Of a DNA stretch of 37,602 nt, positions 16,723-25,485 are shown one piece after another (the stretch's first letter is position 1; every line of letters begins with the position of its first letter). Both the position numbers and the translations under genes were made by a program. The stretch comes from an uncultured Collinsella sp. (GTDB lineage Bacteria > Actinomycetota > Coriobacteriia > Coriobacteriales > Coriobacteriaceae): NCBI GenBank assembly GCA_902479135.1, contig CABSNU010000021.1:1-37602 (forward strand), in the 5' to 3' direction. The notes below the pieces were generated by a model. That model saw only the letters and a list, made by a program, of their open reading frames with translations, was not told the DNA's origin and ran no database searches.

Positions 16723-16817
16723 GGAACCCGCCCCCTGCGGGGTTTTCACGGCAACGTCCTCGCCGCTTCGCGGCTGCGGGATGTTGCCTTAGAAAACCCC
16801 TCTCGGGGGCGGGTTCC
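16723..16817. repeat. 95-nt long-hairpin element, copy 1
   Basis: The element starts 12 nt after the pheT stop. Nested pairs, outside in: GGAACCCGCCCCC/GGGGGCGGGTTCC (13 bp), GGGGTTTT/AAAACCCC, GGCAAC/GTTGCC, GTCC/GGAT and GCCGC-TTC-GCGGC. It has the same length and architecture as 25486-25580. No T tract follows, so it is not a standard terminator. The sequence just after it (CCTGCGTTAACCTTG) is also shared with the other copy. Confidence 0.88.
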
Positions 16818-16945
16818 TGCGTTAACCTTGTTGCGAGCGGACCGCACCTTCTTCCGGGTGACCGGAAAGTTGGGAGTGCATGGGCCTTTATTGGACGGTG
16901 CGTGGACCTGGGTTAATAACGTACGTATTGCAAGGGCGTGCTGCG

Positions 16946-16974
16946 TTGTGGGCGGTGCGCCTTTTTGTTAGTAT
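16946..16974 (+). promoter_or_regulatory. Candidate promoter of cbiMQO
   Basis: TTGTGG (16946-16951) and TAGTAT (16969-16974) are 17 nt apart, and TG at 16966-16967 makes an extended -10. The start would be near 16981, giving a leader of about 55 nt. Confidence 0.5.
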
Positions 16975-16984
16975 GCAGAGTCGG

Positions 16985-17010
16985 TGTTACGGATTGTTGG
17001 AAACGTAACA
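16985..17010. promoter_or_regulatory. Inverted repeat at the cbiM transcription start, candidate metal-regulator operator
   Basis: TGTTACG-N12-CGTAACA is a perfect 7-bp dyad placed right at the predicted transcription start. That is where a repressor would block initiation. The half-site is not the NikR GTATGA consensus, so the regulator is unknown. Confidence 0.45.
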
Positions 17011-17035
17011 CGCAACGTTCTGATTGAGAGGGCTC

Positions 17036-18121
17036 ATGCATATTCCCGATAATTATCTGTCCCCGCAGACCGATGCCGTTATGGCGGTGGCGATGGTGCC
17101 CGTATGGGTTCACTGCATCAAGAAAGTGCGCGCCACGCTCGATCGCGAGCATATGGCGTTCCTGGGCATCTGCGCCGCGTTCTCCTTTTTGCTCATGATG
17201 TTTAACGTTCCGCTGCCCGGCGGCACCACAGGCCACGCCGTCGGCGGCGCACTCATCGCGCTGCTGCTGGGCCCCGAGGCCGCGGCTATCGCTGTCTCGG
17301 TCGCGCTGGCGCTGCAGGCGCTGCTGTTTGGCGACGGCGGCGTTCTGTCGTTTGGCGCCAACTGCTTTAACATGGCCTTTGTGCTGCCGTTTGTCGCTGC
17401 TATCGTGTTCCGTGCGCTCAACAGCCGTCTGCACGACAAGAGCTGGGGCACCTCGGTTTCTGCCATCGTGAGCGGTTGGGTCGGCCTGTGCCTGGCGGCC
17501 CTGTGCGCGGCAATCGAGTTTGGTATTCAGCCGATGCTCTTTATCAACGCTTCGGGCGCGCCGCTGTACTGCCCCTTCCCGCTGTCCGTGGCTATTCCGG
17601 CCATGTTGATCCCGCATATGCTGGTTGCCGGCGTGATCGAGGGCGCGGCGACGGCCGCCATCTACGGTTTCATTAAGAAGACGGCGCCGAGCATTATCGT
17701 CGGCCCCGAAGCCGCCGATGACCAGCTTGCTGCCGAGGGCGCTGCTGCCAAGAAGACCTCGCTGGTCCCCACGCTCATCCTGGTCGCCGTACTTGTCGTG
17801 GCTACGCCGCTCGGCTTGCTTGCCACCGGTGACGCCTGGGGTGAGTGGGACGCCGAGGGCGCCGCGACCGCCGTTCAGGAGGCTGGTGACGACAGCCTGC
17901 AGGCTTCGGTCGGTCTCGATACCCCGACCTTTGCCGATGCCCTGCCGACGGGCGATTATCTACAGGCCTATTCCGAGGAGCAGGGCCTTGGCTTTGCCGG
18001 CCAGGCCGCGATGTATATTCTTTCGGGCGTAATTGGCGTGGCGGTGCTCACCATCGCATTCCGTCTGGTCTCGCTGACGGTCAAGGAAAGCGGTGCTCAT
18101 GGCAATAGCCGAGCTGCCTAG
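17036..18121 (+). CDS. cbiM: Nickel/cobalt ECF transporter S component CbiM fused to a CbiN-like PDGLE domain
   Basis: CbiM/NikM captures the metal ion in the membrane. The ATG at 17036 gives an N-terminus MHIPDNYLSP, the family's metal-binding start in which the N-terminal amine and His2 coordinate the ion; the earlier TTG at 17024 would bury it. GAGAGG lies upstream. Seven or so membrane segments cover about 1-230. A soluble linker and a last membrane segment (about 240-350) correspond to a CbiN/PDGLE-type domain fused to the C-terminus, so no separate cbiN is needed. The G at residue 6 of the usual HIPDG is N here. The stop overlaps cbiQ. Confidence 0.93.
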   Translation: MHIPDNYLSPQTDAVMAVAMVPVWVHCIKKVRATLDREHMAFLGICAAFSFLLMMFNVPLPGGTTGHAVGGALIALLLGPEAAAIAVSVALALQALLFGDGGVLSFGANCFNMAFVLPFVAAIVFRALNSRLHDKSWGTSVSAIVSGWVGLCLAALCAAIEFGIQPMLFINASGAPLYCPFPLSVAIPAMLIPHMLVAGVIEGAATAAIYGFIKKTAPSIIVGPEAADDQLAAEGAAAKKTSLVPTLILVAVLVVATPLGLLATGDAWGEWDAEGAATAVQEAGDDSLQASVGLDTPTFADALPTGDYLQAYSEEQGLGFAGQAAMYILSGVIGVAVLTIAFRLVSLTVKESGAHGNSRAA

Positions 18122-18935
18122 CTGGCTTGCGACCGAGGAGCGATACGAGCCCGCGGGGGCTCGGCATCGTGTGATGCAAAAGAACGTCCTGCACCTGGCG
18201 AGCCTGCTTGAGCGGGTTCGCCTGGGTGGAGGCGCGAACGAGGGCGGGTCGATGGTCGACCGCGCCCTTTCTTGCGTTTCGGCTCCGGTGCGCCTGTTAG
18301 GGATGTTCGTTTGCGTCCTGTCCGTGTGTCTGGCGCAAAGCCCGCTGTACCTGATGTTGATGGCGGCGATCGCGTTGGTGCTGGTCGCGGTGCGCCCCGT
18401 ACGTGGGCTGCGCGCTACCTTTGTGCCGGCGTTGGCTGCCGCGGGGTTTGCCGTGGTTCTGGCGCTGCCTGCCCTGCTGCTGGGTGCTTCTGCCTCGGGC
18501 GCCATGCTCAAGATTGCACTCAAGACGTTCATTAACGTGTCGCTGGTGCTAGGTGTTTCGTGGACGCTCACCTGGAGCCGCATGTCGGCGGCGCTCAAAA
18601 TGTTGCACCTGCCCGACGAGGTCATCTTTACTTTCGATATGGCGCTCAAGCATATCGAGGTGCTGGGACGCACGGCGCACGATCTGTGCGAATCGGTCAT
18701 GCTGCGCAGCGTCGGTTCCGCGCCTGCGGGTTTTTCGCGCACCGACTCGCTGGCGGGTATCATGGGCATGACGTTTATCAAGGCGATGGAATGCAGCCGC
18801 GCGATGGATGAGGCTATGCTTTGCCGCGGCTTTGCCGGCGTGTATCCGGCGCCTGCACGCGCCGGGTTTGGCTGGCGCGATGCGGTCTATGCGGCCGGCG
18901 TGGTTCTGCTCGCCGTGTTGTGCGCGGTGCTGTAG
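18099..18935 (+). CDS. cbiQ: ECF transporter T component CbiQ
   Basis: CbiQ is the transmembrane scaffold linking the metal-binding component to the ATPase. The product is about 278 aa with an about 65-residue N-terminal cytoplasmic part, then several membrane helices starting LLGMFVCVLSVCLAQSPLYL. The coupling-helix motifs that bind the ATPase grooves are visible near the C-terminus (SVMLRSVG and EAMLCRGFAG, the A-x-x-R-G type). It overlaps cbiM by 23 nt. GTG 18093 is an alternative start: AAGGA lies 5 nt before the GTG and 11 nt before the ATG. Confidence 0.92.
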   Translation: MAIAELPSWLATEERYEPAGARHRVMQKNVLHLASLLERVRLGGGANEGGSMVDRALSCVSAPVRLLGMFVCVLSVCLAQSPLYLMLMAAIALVLVAVRPVRGLRATFVPALAAAGFAVVLALPALLLGASASGAMLKIALKTFINVSLVLGVSWTLTWSRMSAALKMLHLPDEVIFTFDMALKHIEVLGRTAHDLCESVMLRSVGSAPAGFSRTDSLAGIMGMTFIKAMECSRAMDEAMLCRGFAGVYPAPARAGFGWRDAVYAAGVVLLAVLCAVL

Positions 18936-18981
18936 GCGCTGCTGGTTCCGGCTGGGGATGCAAATAGGGAAGGGCGACGTT

Positions 18982-19749
18982 TTGACGATCGATATGAATA
19001 GTGCGGCGGGCACGAACGGTGCGGGCGCCGAGGCCACGCCGCTCATCGAGCTGCGCGACGTGGTGTTCTCCTATGCGGGGCATACGGTGGTCGACGGCGT
19101 TTCGCTGCAGGTCGATCGTGGTGAACTCGTTGCCCTGCTCGGTCCCAACGGCTGCGGTAAGACGACGATCATGCGCCTTATTAACGGCCTTGAACTTGCC
19201 GACGCAGGAGCATACCTGTTTGACGGGCACGTAATCGATGCGGCATATCTCAAGGATTCCGCGGCCGCTCAGCGTTTTCATCAGCGCGTGGGCTTTGTGT
19301 TCCAGAATGCCGACGCGCAGCTCTTTTGCGCTACGGTGGGCGAGGAAGTTGCTTTTGGTCCCGCGCAGATGGGGCTGCCGGCAGACGAGCTCGAGCGCCG
19401 CGTGCGCGATGCCATGGAGCTGTTCCAGGTTGCCGATCTGGTCGATGCCTCGCCCTATCAGCTTTCGGGCGGGCAAAAGAAGCGCGTGGCGCTGGCTGCC
19501 GTCGTGTCGATGAACCCCGATATCCTGGTGCTCGACGAGCCTACCAACGGACTTGACGAGGACTCGTGCGACATCGTGGTCAACTTTCTACTGGCCTATG
19601 TTGCTGCCGGTAAGACGGTCTTGATGAGCACGCACCATCAGGATTTGGTACGACGCCTGGGTGCCCGCGCCATCTATATCGATCGATATCACCATGTGGT
19701 CGAGGCGCCGGTGTCGTCGTATGGAACCGAGAGCGGCGCTGCGGAATAG
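18982..19749 (+). CDS. cbiO: ECF transporter ATPase (CbiO-type)
   Basis: This ATPase powers metal uptake through CbiM/CbiQ. I choose TTG 18982 because AGGGAAGGG (18966-18974) is 7 nt upstream; ATG 18994 would be too far from it and ATG 18958 has no site. The 255-aa protein has Walker A GPNGCGKTT (about 54-62), a Q-loop at FVFQNADAQLF, signature LSGGQKKR (about 161-168), Walker B ILVLDEPTNGLD (about 182-193) and the switch His in MSTHHQD. A single ATPase implies a homodimer, as is usual for CbiMNQO systems. Confidence 0.94.
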   Translation: MTIDMNSAAGTNGAGAEATPLIELRDVVFSYAGHTVVDGVSLQVDRGELVALLGPNGCGKTTIMRLINGLELADAGAYLFDGHVIDAAYLKDSAAAQRFHQRVGFVFQNADAQLFCATVGEEVAFGPAQMGLPADELERRVRDAMELFQVADLVDASPYQLSGGQKKRVALAAVVSMNPDILVLDEPTNGLDEDSCDIVVNFLLAYVAAGKTVLMSTHHQDLVRRLGARAIYIDRYHHVVEAPVSSYGTESGAAE

Positions 19750-19828
19750 TTGCTGCGTAGAGCGTGCGTAGCGGCCCGCGCGGCTTTGCCGTGATGGTAT
19801 AGTTATCCAGGTTTTTATGGGGGTGGCT

Positions 19829-20677
19829 ATGCCAAGCTGGAACATTCATATCGCTCAGACGGAGCGTTTGCTGGAGCGCACCGGCGCGCTTGCCAATAGC
19901 GTGCGCGACCGCAATGCCTTTTTGTTTGGCTGCGTTGTTCCGGATATCTTCGTGGGCTATATGGTCCCTGGTATCGCTGATCCCATTCCGTATCGCATTA
20001 CGCACTTTGCAAACCCCGAGCCTATCCCTAAGCCGCGCGAGCACGAGTTCTGGGATACCTATGTGGCGCCGCTGCTCAAAGGGGCGTCTGTTGGTACGCC
20101 GGCTGCCGCGACCTCGATCGCCGAGGAGCGCGAGCGACTCAATCGGGTGCATTATCCCCAACGCTACAAGGACGCCGAGCCGGTTGCCGGTCCCGGTGCT
20201 AGCGAGCTTTCGCTCGCGCCCGGTGACGTGGCGCAGTCGCTGCTCGATTTGACGCTGGGCGTCTGGTCGCATCTGGTGGCGGATACCGTATGGAATACGC
20301 GCGTGAATCAGTACCTGGAGGCGCACGGCGGCAAGCCGTGCGAGGAATTCCGCATTAAAAAGCAAGGCGACTTTGACTGGTTTGGTAAGACGCTCGGCAT
20401 TGTTTCGATTCCGCGCGCGACCGATCGCCTGTATACTGCGGCGACGCGTTTTGGGCAGTATCCCATCCATAAGGAGTATGTGCTCAAGACTATTGGCGTT
20501 ATGCACGAGATCGTGCGCGAAAACCCCGGTGAGCCCGACCATCCGCCATACCGCCTGCTAACTGAGGAGTTTTTTGATGCAACGTTTACCGAGGTCATCG
20601 AGCTGACCGAGGCGGGATTTGCCGCCCGCGTCGCATCACCCGGTGTTCCTGCTCTGCCCCTGATCGCTAGCTGCTAG
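19829..20677 (+). CDS. Zinc-dependent phospholipase C-like domain protein
   Basis: I start at ATG 19829, giving MPSWNIHIAQTERLL, with GGGGGTGG upstream; the ATG at 19817 has a weaker site. The 282-aa product resembles the alpha-helical zinc-dependent phospholipase C/S1-P1 nuclease fold (PF00882-type). Supporting residues are the Trp-x-x-His start, FLFGCVVPDI with Asp, ITHFANP with His, and GVWSHLVADTVWN, where H and D are likely metal ligands. There is no signal peptide, unlike secreted toxin-type enzymes, so a cytoplasmic role is likely. It follows cbiO by 79 nt and may be co-transcribed with it, although no functional link is obvious. Confidence 0.7.
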   Translation: MPSWNIHIAQTERLLERTGALANSVRDRNAFLFGCVVPDIFVGYMVPGIADPIPYRITHFANPEPIPKPREHEFWDTYVAPLLKGASVGTPAAATSIAEERERLNRVHYPQRYKDAEPVAGPGASELSLAPGDVAQSLLDLTLGVWSHLVADTVWNTRVNQYLEAHGGKPCEEFRIKKQGDFDWFGKTLGIVSIPRATDRLYTAATRFGQYPIHKEYVLKTIGVMHEIVRENPGEPDHPPYRLLTEEFFDATFTEVIELTEAGFAARVASPGVPALPLIASC

Positions 20678-20826
20678 CTGGCCGGCCCGGCAGTGAACAG
20701 CTCATCCCAATCGACCAACAGCTCCCGTCGCAGGGCGTAAACACGGCAAACGAGCTGCACATTTCATAGCATGCCATAAGTAGCTGGTTGCGTGTCATGC
20801 CGTGCGGGAGGCATCGACGCACAGAA

Positions 20827-20861
20827 AAAGGGCCCGGAAGGCAAAGCCTTCCGGGCCCTTT
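20827..20861. terminator. Bidirectional terminator between the PLC-like gene and pyk
   Basis: AAAGGGCCCGGAAGGC (20827-20842) and GCCTTCCGGGCCCTTT (20846-20861) form a perfect 16-bp stem with an AAA loop. A run of A residues to the left supplies the T tract for pyk on the minus strand. Confidence 0.92.
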
Positions 20862-20889
20862 GCAATGCAAATCTGCTTGCAAGTGCGAT

Positions 20890-22350
20890 TTAGCGCACCT
20901 GAGCGACGTAAGCGACGTTGGTCGAGGAGACCTTGTCCTCGAGCTGGACGCTCATGCGGGGATCGCCGGCGGTAGCGACGGTCAAATCGCCGGCCTCGAC
21001 GTAGCCGAGCTCCTTAGCGGTCTCGATTGCCTTGACGATCGTGCCGTTGACGGTACCCTGGGTAATCTCGGCCTGGTGCGGGATAACGCCCCAGTACATA
21101 ATCATCTGCTGGACGGCCCACTCGTGGCGGGAGAACGCGCAGATCGGCATGTTGGGACGGAAGTGCGAGATCAGGCGAGCGGTACGACCGGTGGTCGTCG
21201 GCACGGTGATGCACTTGGCGCCAACGGTGGTGGCCATGTTCACAGCGGACATACCCACAACGTTGTTGACAACGCGGGTGCCGTGAGCATCGGCCGGAAC
21301 CTCGAGCGGAGCGTGGGCCGGGAGATACTTCTCGGTCTCGAGAGCAATGCTGGCCTGCATCTTAACGGCCTCGACCGGGTACTTACCGGCAGCGGACTCG
21401 CCGGACAGCATGACGGCGTCGGTGCCGTCGTAAATGGCGTTAGCAACGTCGGCAACCTCGGCGCGCGTCGGGCGCGGGTTCTGCTGCATGGAGTCGAGCA
21501 TCTGCGTAGCGGTGATAACGGGCTTGTAGGCCGCGTTGCACTTGGCGATAATCTCCTTCTGGATGTGCGGAACGAGCTCGGGCTTGATCTCGATGCCCAG
21601 GTCGCCACGGGCGACCATGATGCCGTCGGAAGCCTCGAGAATCTCGTCGAAGTTCTCGACGCCCAAGGCGCACTCGATCTTCGGGAAGATCGTCACGTGC
21701 TCGCCGCCGTTCTCGCGGCAAAGCTCGCGGATGCCGCGGACGGACTCGCCGTCACGGATGAAGGAAGCGGCGATGTAGTCGATGTTCTCGGTCAGGCCAA
21801 AGAGGATGTCCTGACGATCGCGCTCGGTGATGGCGGGCAGCGAGATGTTGACGTTGGGCATGTTGACGCCCTTGCGCTCGCCGATCAGGCCGTCGTTCTT
21901 AACGACGCAGGTCATGTCCTGGCCACTGACGGACTCGACCTCGAGGGCAACCAGGCCGTCATCGATCAGGATGAGGGAGCCCTTCTCGACCTCGGAAGGC
22001 AGAGCCAGGTAGTCGAGGGAGATGTGCTCAGCGGTGCCGTGGAAATCCTCGGACGTGGGCTGAGCGGTGACGACGATCTTATCGCCGGTCTTGACGGCAA
22101 CCTTCTTGCCGTCGACCAGAAGGCCGGTGCGGACCTCGGGGCCCTTGGTGTCGAGCAGGATGCCGACAGGCAGACCGAGCTCCTTGGAAATACGGCGGAC
22201 GCGCTCGATGCGACCGTGGTGCTCGTCGTAGGAGCCGTGCGAGAAGTTAAAACGGGCGACGTTCATGCCCGCCTTGATCATCTCGCGGATGGTCTCGTCG
22301 CTATCGCAGGCGGGACCCATGGTGCATACAATCTTAGTGCGCTTGTACAT
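20890..22350 (-). CDS. pyk: Pyruvate kinase
   Basis: The enzyme transfers phosphate from phosphoenolpyruvate to ADP, the last step of glycolysis. The 486-aa protein starts MYKRTKIVCTMGPA. Key residues are present: R33/N35/S37 of RFNFSHG, DTKGPE (67-72), KIE (223-225), VARGDLG (245-251), ATQMLDSM (280-287) and PTRAEVAD (293-300). Glu72 in KGPE (equivalent to Glu117 of rabbit muscle enzyme) predicts K+ dependence. The C-terminal domain is of normal size, without the extra PEP-utiliser-like domain found in some Firmicutes. GGAGG lies 5-6 nt before the ATG. Monocistronic with its own terminator. Confidence 0.97.
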   Translation of the reverse strand: MYKRTKIVCTMGPACDSDETIREMIKAGMNVARFNFSHGSYDEHHGRIERVRRISKELGLPVGILLDTKGPEVRTGLLVDGKKVAVKTGDKIVVTAQPTSEDFHGTAEHISLDYLALPSEVEKGSLILIDDGLVALEVESVSGQDMTCVVKNDGLIGERKGVNMPNVNISLPAITERDRQDILFGLTENIDYIAASFIRDGESVRGIRELCRENGGEHVTIFPKIECALGVENFDEILEASDGIMVARGDLGIEIKPELVPHIQKEIIAKCNAAYKPVITATQMLDSMQQNPRPTRAEVADVANAIYDGTDAVMLSGESAAGKYPVEAVKMQASIALETEKYLPAHAPLEVPADAHGTRVVNNVVGMSAVNMATTVGAKCITVPTTTGRTARLISHFRPNMPICAFSRHEWAVQQMIMYWGVIPHQAEITQGTVNGTIVKAIETAKELGYVEAGDLTVATAGDPRMSVQLEDKVSSTNVAYVAQVR

Positions 22351-22413
22351 TCAGACCTCCATCTGACATCGTCTTGCGCTGATAGATAAACCATAAGAAA
22401 TAAAACCGAGATG

Positions 22414-22419
22414 ATTATA
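22414..22419 (-). promoter_or_regulatory. Probable -10 box of pyk
   Basis: A consensus TATAAT on the minus strand, 63 nt upstream of the pyk ATG. The best -35-like hexamer, TTGGGG, is at a long 19-nt spacing, so only the -10 is firm. Confidence 0.55.
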
Positions 22420-22644
22420 ACGAAATGCCGACCGAATACCCCAAAAAATCGACCGTATGCCGAAATGGAAGTTCATTTTTTGCGGGAAAAACGGTATATG
22501 AAAAATCTTTACCAACCACTCCAACCGCTGCTATCTGGGAGATATGTCAGTTTGGCGATGTGCCGAAGAAAAAACGTTTTACCAATGTTGAGCATCACAC
22601 CGTCTGCACCGTTGCGTCTGTGCCGTGTTTCCAGATGGAATGTT

Positions 22645-22674
22645 TTGGCTAGACCCGCCGCTTTGGGGTACTAT
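22645..22674 (+). promoter_or_regulatory. Candidate promoter of the Ca2+ ATPase gene
   Basis: TTGGCT (22645-22650) and TACTAT (22669-22674) are 18 nt apart; the start would be near 22681, leaving a leader of about 110 nt. Confidence 0.5.
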
Positions 22675-22792
22675 AGCCCCACTATCAACTGCCGCTCAGC
22701 ACGGCAGCCTTGATGAGCCCTTGCCCTTCTCCTGGGAATTATGATCGGGCATCAATCTGCTGAGTGGCCCGAATCCCAGGAGGGGACTCTAT

Positions 22793-25474
22793 ATGCAAAA
22801 GGAATACCTGTCCGCCGCGGCGGAGGTGCTCAGCGACCAAGGTGTCGATGAGAACCTCGGCCTGAGCAACGACGAGGCGTCTTCGCGCCTCGCCAAGACA
22901 GGCCCTAACAAGCTCGAGGAAGCCGAGAAGACGCCGCTGTGGAAGCGCTTCTTTGAGCAGATGGCCGACCCCATGGTCATCATGCTGATCGTTGCCGCCG
23001 TCATCAGTGCGCTCACGGGCATGGTCAAGGGCGAGCCCGACTTTGCCGATGTTGCCATCATCATGTTCGTCGTTATCGTCAACTCGGTGCTGGGCGTGGT
23101 CCAGGAAGCCAAGAGCGAGGAGGCCCTCGAGGCCCTGCAGGAGATGAGCGCGGCGCAGTCCAAGGTGCTGCGCGACGGCAAGCTCGTGCACCTGCCGAGC
23201 GCCGAGCTCGTGCCCGGCGACGTGATCATGCTCGAGGCGGGCGACTCCGTCCCGGCCGACTGCCGCGTGCTCGAGAGCGCCACGATGAAGATCGAGGAGG
23301 CCGCGCTCACCGGCGAGTCCGTGCCCGTAGAGAAGCACGCCAACGTGATCGAGCTCGCCGCGGGCACCGATGACGTGCCGCTCGGCGACCGTAAGAACAT
23401 GTGCTATATGGGCTCCACCGTCGTGTACGGCCGTGGTCGCGCCGTCGTGGTCGGCACCGGCATGAACACCGAGATGGGCAAGATCGCCGGCGCCCTGGCC
23501 GAGGCCAAGGAAGAGCTCACGCCGCTGCAGGTGAAGCTCGCCGAGCTCAGCCGCATCCTCACCATCATGGTGATCGTCATCTGCGTCGTGATCTTTGGCG
23601 TTGACATCCTCCGCCACGGCGTGGGCAACGTCCTTACCGATCCGACTGCCCTGCTCGACACCTTTATGGTTGCCGTCTCGCTCGCCGTCGCCGCCATCCC
23701 CGAGGGCCTGGTTGCCGTCGTGACCATCGTCCTTTCGCTTGGCGTGACCAAGATGGCCAAGCGCCAGGCGATTATCCGCAAGCTCTCTGCCGTCGAGACC
23801 CTTGGCTGCACACAGACCATCTGCTCCGACAAGACCGGTACCCTTACCCAGAACAAGATGACCGTCGTCAAGCACGAGCTCGCTGCGCCCAAGGAGAAGT
23901 TCCTGGCCGGCATGGCGCTGTGCTCCGATGCTCAGTGGGACGAGGAGCTGGGCGAGGCCGTGGGTGAGCCGACTGAGTGCGCGCTCGTCAACGACGCCGG
24001 CAAGGCGGGCCTCACTGGCCTGACTGCCGAGCACCCGCGCGTGGGCGAGGCCCCGTTTGACTCGGGCCGCAAGATGATGTCCGTGGTCGTCGAGACCCTT
24101 GACGGCGAGTATGAGCAGTACACCAAGGGCGCGCCCGACGTGGTGATCGGCCTGTGCACCCATATCTACGAGGGCGATAAGGTCGTACCCCTGACCGAGG
24201 AGCGTCGTGCCGAGCTCGTGGCCGCCAACAAGGCCATGGCCGACGAGGCCCTGCGCGTGCTGGCGCTGGCAAGCCGCACCTACACCGAGGTCCCGGCCGA
24301 CTGTAGTCCCGCCGCGCTCGAGCACGACTTGGTCTTCTGCGGCCTGTCCGGCATGATCGACCCGGTTCGTCCCGAGGTCGCCGACGCCATCCGCGAGGCG
24401 CACGATGCCGGTATTCGCACCGTCATGATCACGGGCGACCACATCGACACCGCCGTGGCCATCGCCAAGCAGCTGGGCATCGTCACCGATCGCAGCCATG
24501 CCATCACCGGTGCCGACCTCGATCGCATGAGCGACGAGGAACTCGACGCGCACATCGAGGATTACGGCGTGTACGCCCGCGTCCAGCCCGAGCACAAGAC
24601 CCGCATCGTCGAGGCCTGGAAGTCGCGCGACCAGATCGTGGCCATGACGGGCGACGGCGTCAACGATGCCCCGTCCATCAAGCGCGCCGACATCGGCGTT
24701 GGCATGGGCATCACCGGTACCGACGTCACCAAGAACGTCGCCGACATGGTGCTCGCCGACGACAACTTCGCCACCATCATCGGTGCTTGCGAAGAGGGCC
24801 GTCGCATCTACGACAACATCCGCAAGGTCATCCAGTTCCTGCTTTCGGCTAACCTTGCCGAGGTCTTCTCGGTGTTTATCGCCACGCTCATCGGCTTTAC
24901 CATCTTCCAGCCGGTGCAGCTGCTGTGGGTGAACCTGGTCACCGACTGCTTCCCCGCGCTCGCGTTGGGCATGGAGGACGCCGAGGGCGACATCATGAAG
25001 CGCAAGCCGCGCAACGCCAAGGACGGCGTCTTTGCCGGTAATATGGGCCTGGACTGTGTGGTCCAGGGCTTGATCATCACCGTGCTGGTGCTGGCGAGCT
25101 TCTTTGTGGGCGTGTACTTTGACATGGGCTACATCCACATCGCCGATATGATCGCCGGCAATGCCGACGAGGAAGGCGTGATGATGGCGTTCATCACGCT
25201 CAACATGGTCGAGATCTTCCACTGCTTCAATATGCGCAGCCGTCGTGCGTCGCTGTTTAGCATGAAGAAGCAGAACAAGTGGCTGTGGGCATCTGCCGCG
25301 CTGGCGCTGGTACTGACGGTTATCGTGACCGTTCAGCCGACGCTTGCCGAGATGTTCTTTGGCCCCGTGACGCTTGAGCTCAAGGGCGTTATCGCCGCCC
25401 TGGGCCTTGCCTTCCTGATCATTCCGTTGATGGAGATCTACAAGGCGATCATGCGCGCAGTGGAGAAAGAGTAA
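22793..25474 (+). CDS. P-type cation-transporting ATPase, Ca2+ (type II, SERCA/PMCA-like)
   Basis: The 893-aa protein starts after AGGAGGGG. Landmarks in order: the actuator motif TGES (173-176), the M4 ion-binding PEGL (303-306), the phosphorylation loop DKTGT with Asp346, the nucleotide-domain KGAPDV, and the hinge TGDGVNDAP (about 618-626). The C-terminal membrane helices carry the Ca2+ ligands expected for SERCA site II: Asn and Glu in M5 (SANLAEVFSVF) and Asn/Thr/Asp in M6 (LVTD within WVNLVTDCFPALALG). This fits active export of Ca2+, although Mn2+ or Na+ cannot be ruled out. It is monocistronic: a hairpin element, then a strong terminator, follow. Confidence 0.93.
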   Translation: MQKEYLSAAAEVLSDQGVDENLGLSNDEASSRLAKTGPNKLEEAEKTPLWKRFFEQMADPMVIMLIVAAVISALTGMVKGEPDFADVAIIMFVVIVNSVLGVVQEAKSEEALEALQEMSAAQSKVLRDGKLVHLPSAELVPGDVIMLEAGDSVPADCRVLESATMKIEEAALTGESVPVEKHANVIELAAGTDDVPLGDRKNMCYMGSTVVYGRGRAVVVGTGMNTEMGKIAGALAEAKEELTPLQVKLAELSRILTIMVIVICVVIFGVDILRHGVGNVLTDPTALLDTFMVAVSLAVAAIPEGLVAVVTIVLSLGVTKMAKRQAIIRKLSAVETLGCTQTICSDKTGTLTQNKMTVVKHELAAPKEKFLAGMALCSDAQWDEELGEAVGEPTECALVNDAGKAGLTGLTAEHPRVGEAPFDSGRKMMSVVVETLDGEYEQYTKGAPDVVIGLCTHIYEGDKVVPLTEERRAELVAANKAMADEALRVLALASRTYTEVPADCSPAALEHDLVFCGLSGMIDPVRPEVADAIREAHDAGIRTVMITGDHIDTAVAIAKQLGIVTDRSHAITGADLDRMSDEELDAHIEDYGVYARVQPEHKTRIVEAWKSRDQIVAMTGDGVNDAPSIKRADIGVGMGITGTDVTKNVADMVLADDNFATIIGACEEGRRIYDNIRKVIQFLLSANLAEVFSVFIATLIGFTIFQPVQLLWVNLVTDCFPALALGMEDAEGDIMKRKPRNAKDGVFAGNMGLDCVVQGLIITVLVLASFFVGVYFDMGYIHIADMIAGNADEEGVMMAFITLNMVEIFHCFNMRSRRASLFSMKKQNKWLWASAALALVLTVIVTVQPTLAEMFFGPVTLELKGVIAALGLAFLIIPLMEIYKAIMRAVEKE

Positions 25475-25485
25475 CGTACCTGTCC

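Larger units (their letters stand above)
22351..22792. other. AT-richer intergenic region between divergent pyk and the Ca2+ ATPase gene
   Basis: This stretch holds two candidate promoters (listed separately). It also has an imperfect direct repeat, (T)GCCGACCGAAT and TCGACCGTATGCCG at about 22427-22461, near a run of A residues. Short open frames exist, but none has a credible ribosome binding site plus protein-like composition, so I call no gene. Confidence 0.55.

Noticed and set aside
14236..16749. Long minus-strand open frame (837 codons) opposite pheT
   Set aside because: It is the antisense shadow of GC-rich pheT codons; the composition is His/Ala/Gly/Val-rich with no domain.
16852..16867. 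TTCCGG-GTGA-CCGGAA mini-hairpin as pheT terminator
   Set aside because: Only 6 bp with no T tract; too weak to call.
16975..17035. Cobalamin or nickel riboswitch upstream of cbiM
   Set aside because: The leader is only about 55 nt and no B12-box or NiCo-like four-way structure is visible.
20788..22389. Plus-strand open frame (533 codons) opposite pyk
   Set aside because: Antisense shadow; begins inside the terminator region and has a Gly/Asp/Val-rich composition.
22411..22713. Small ORFs in the pyk-ATPase intergenic region
   Set aside because: No ribosome binding sites, and they overlap the probable promoters of both flanking genes.
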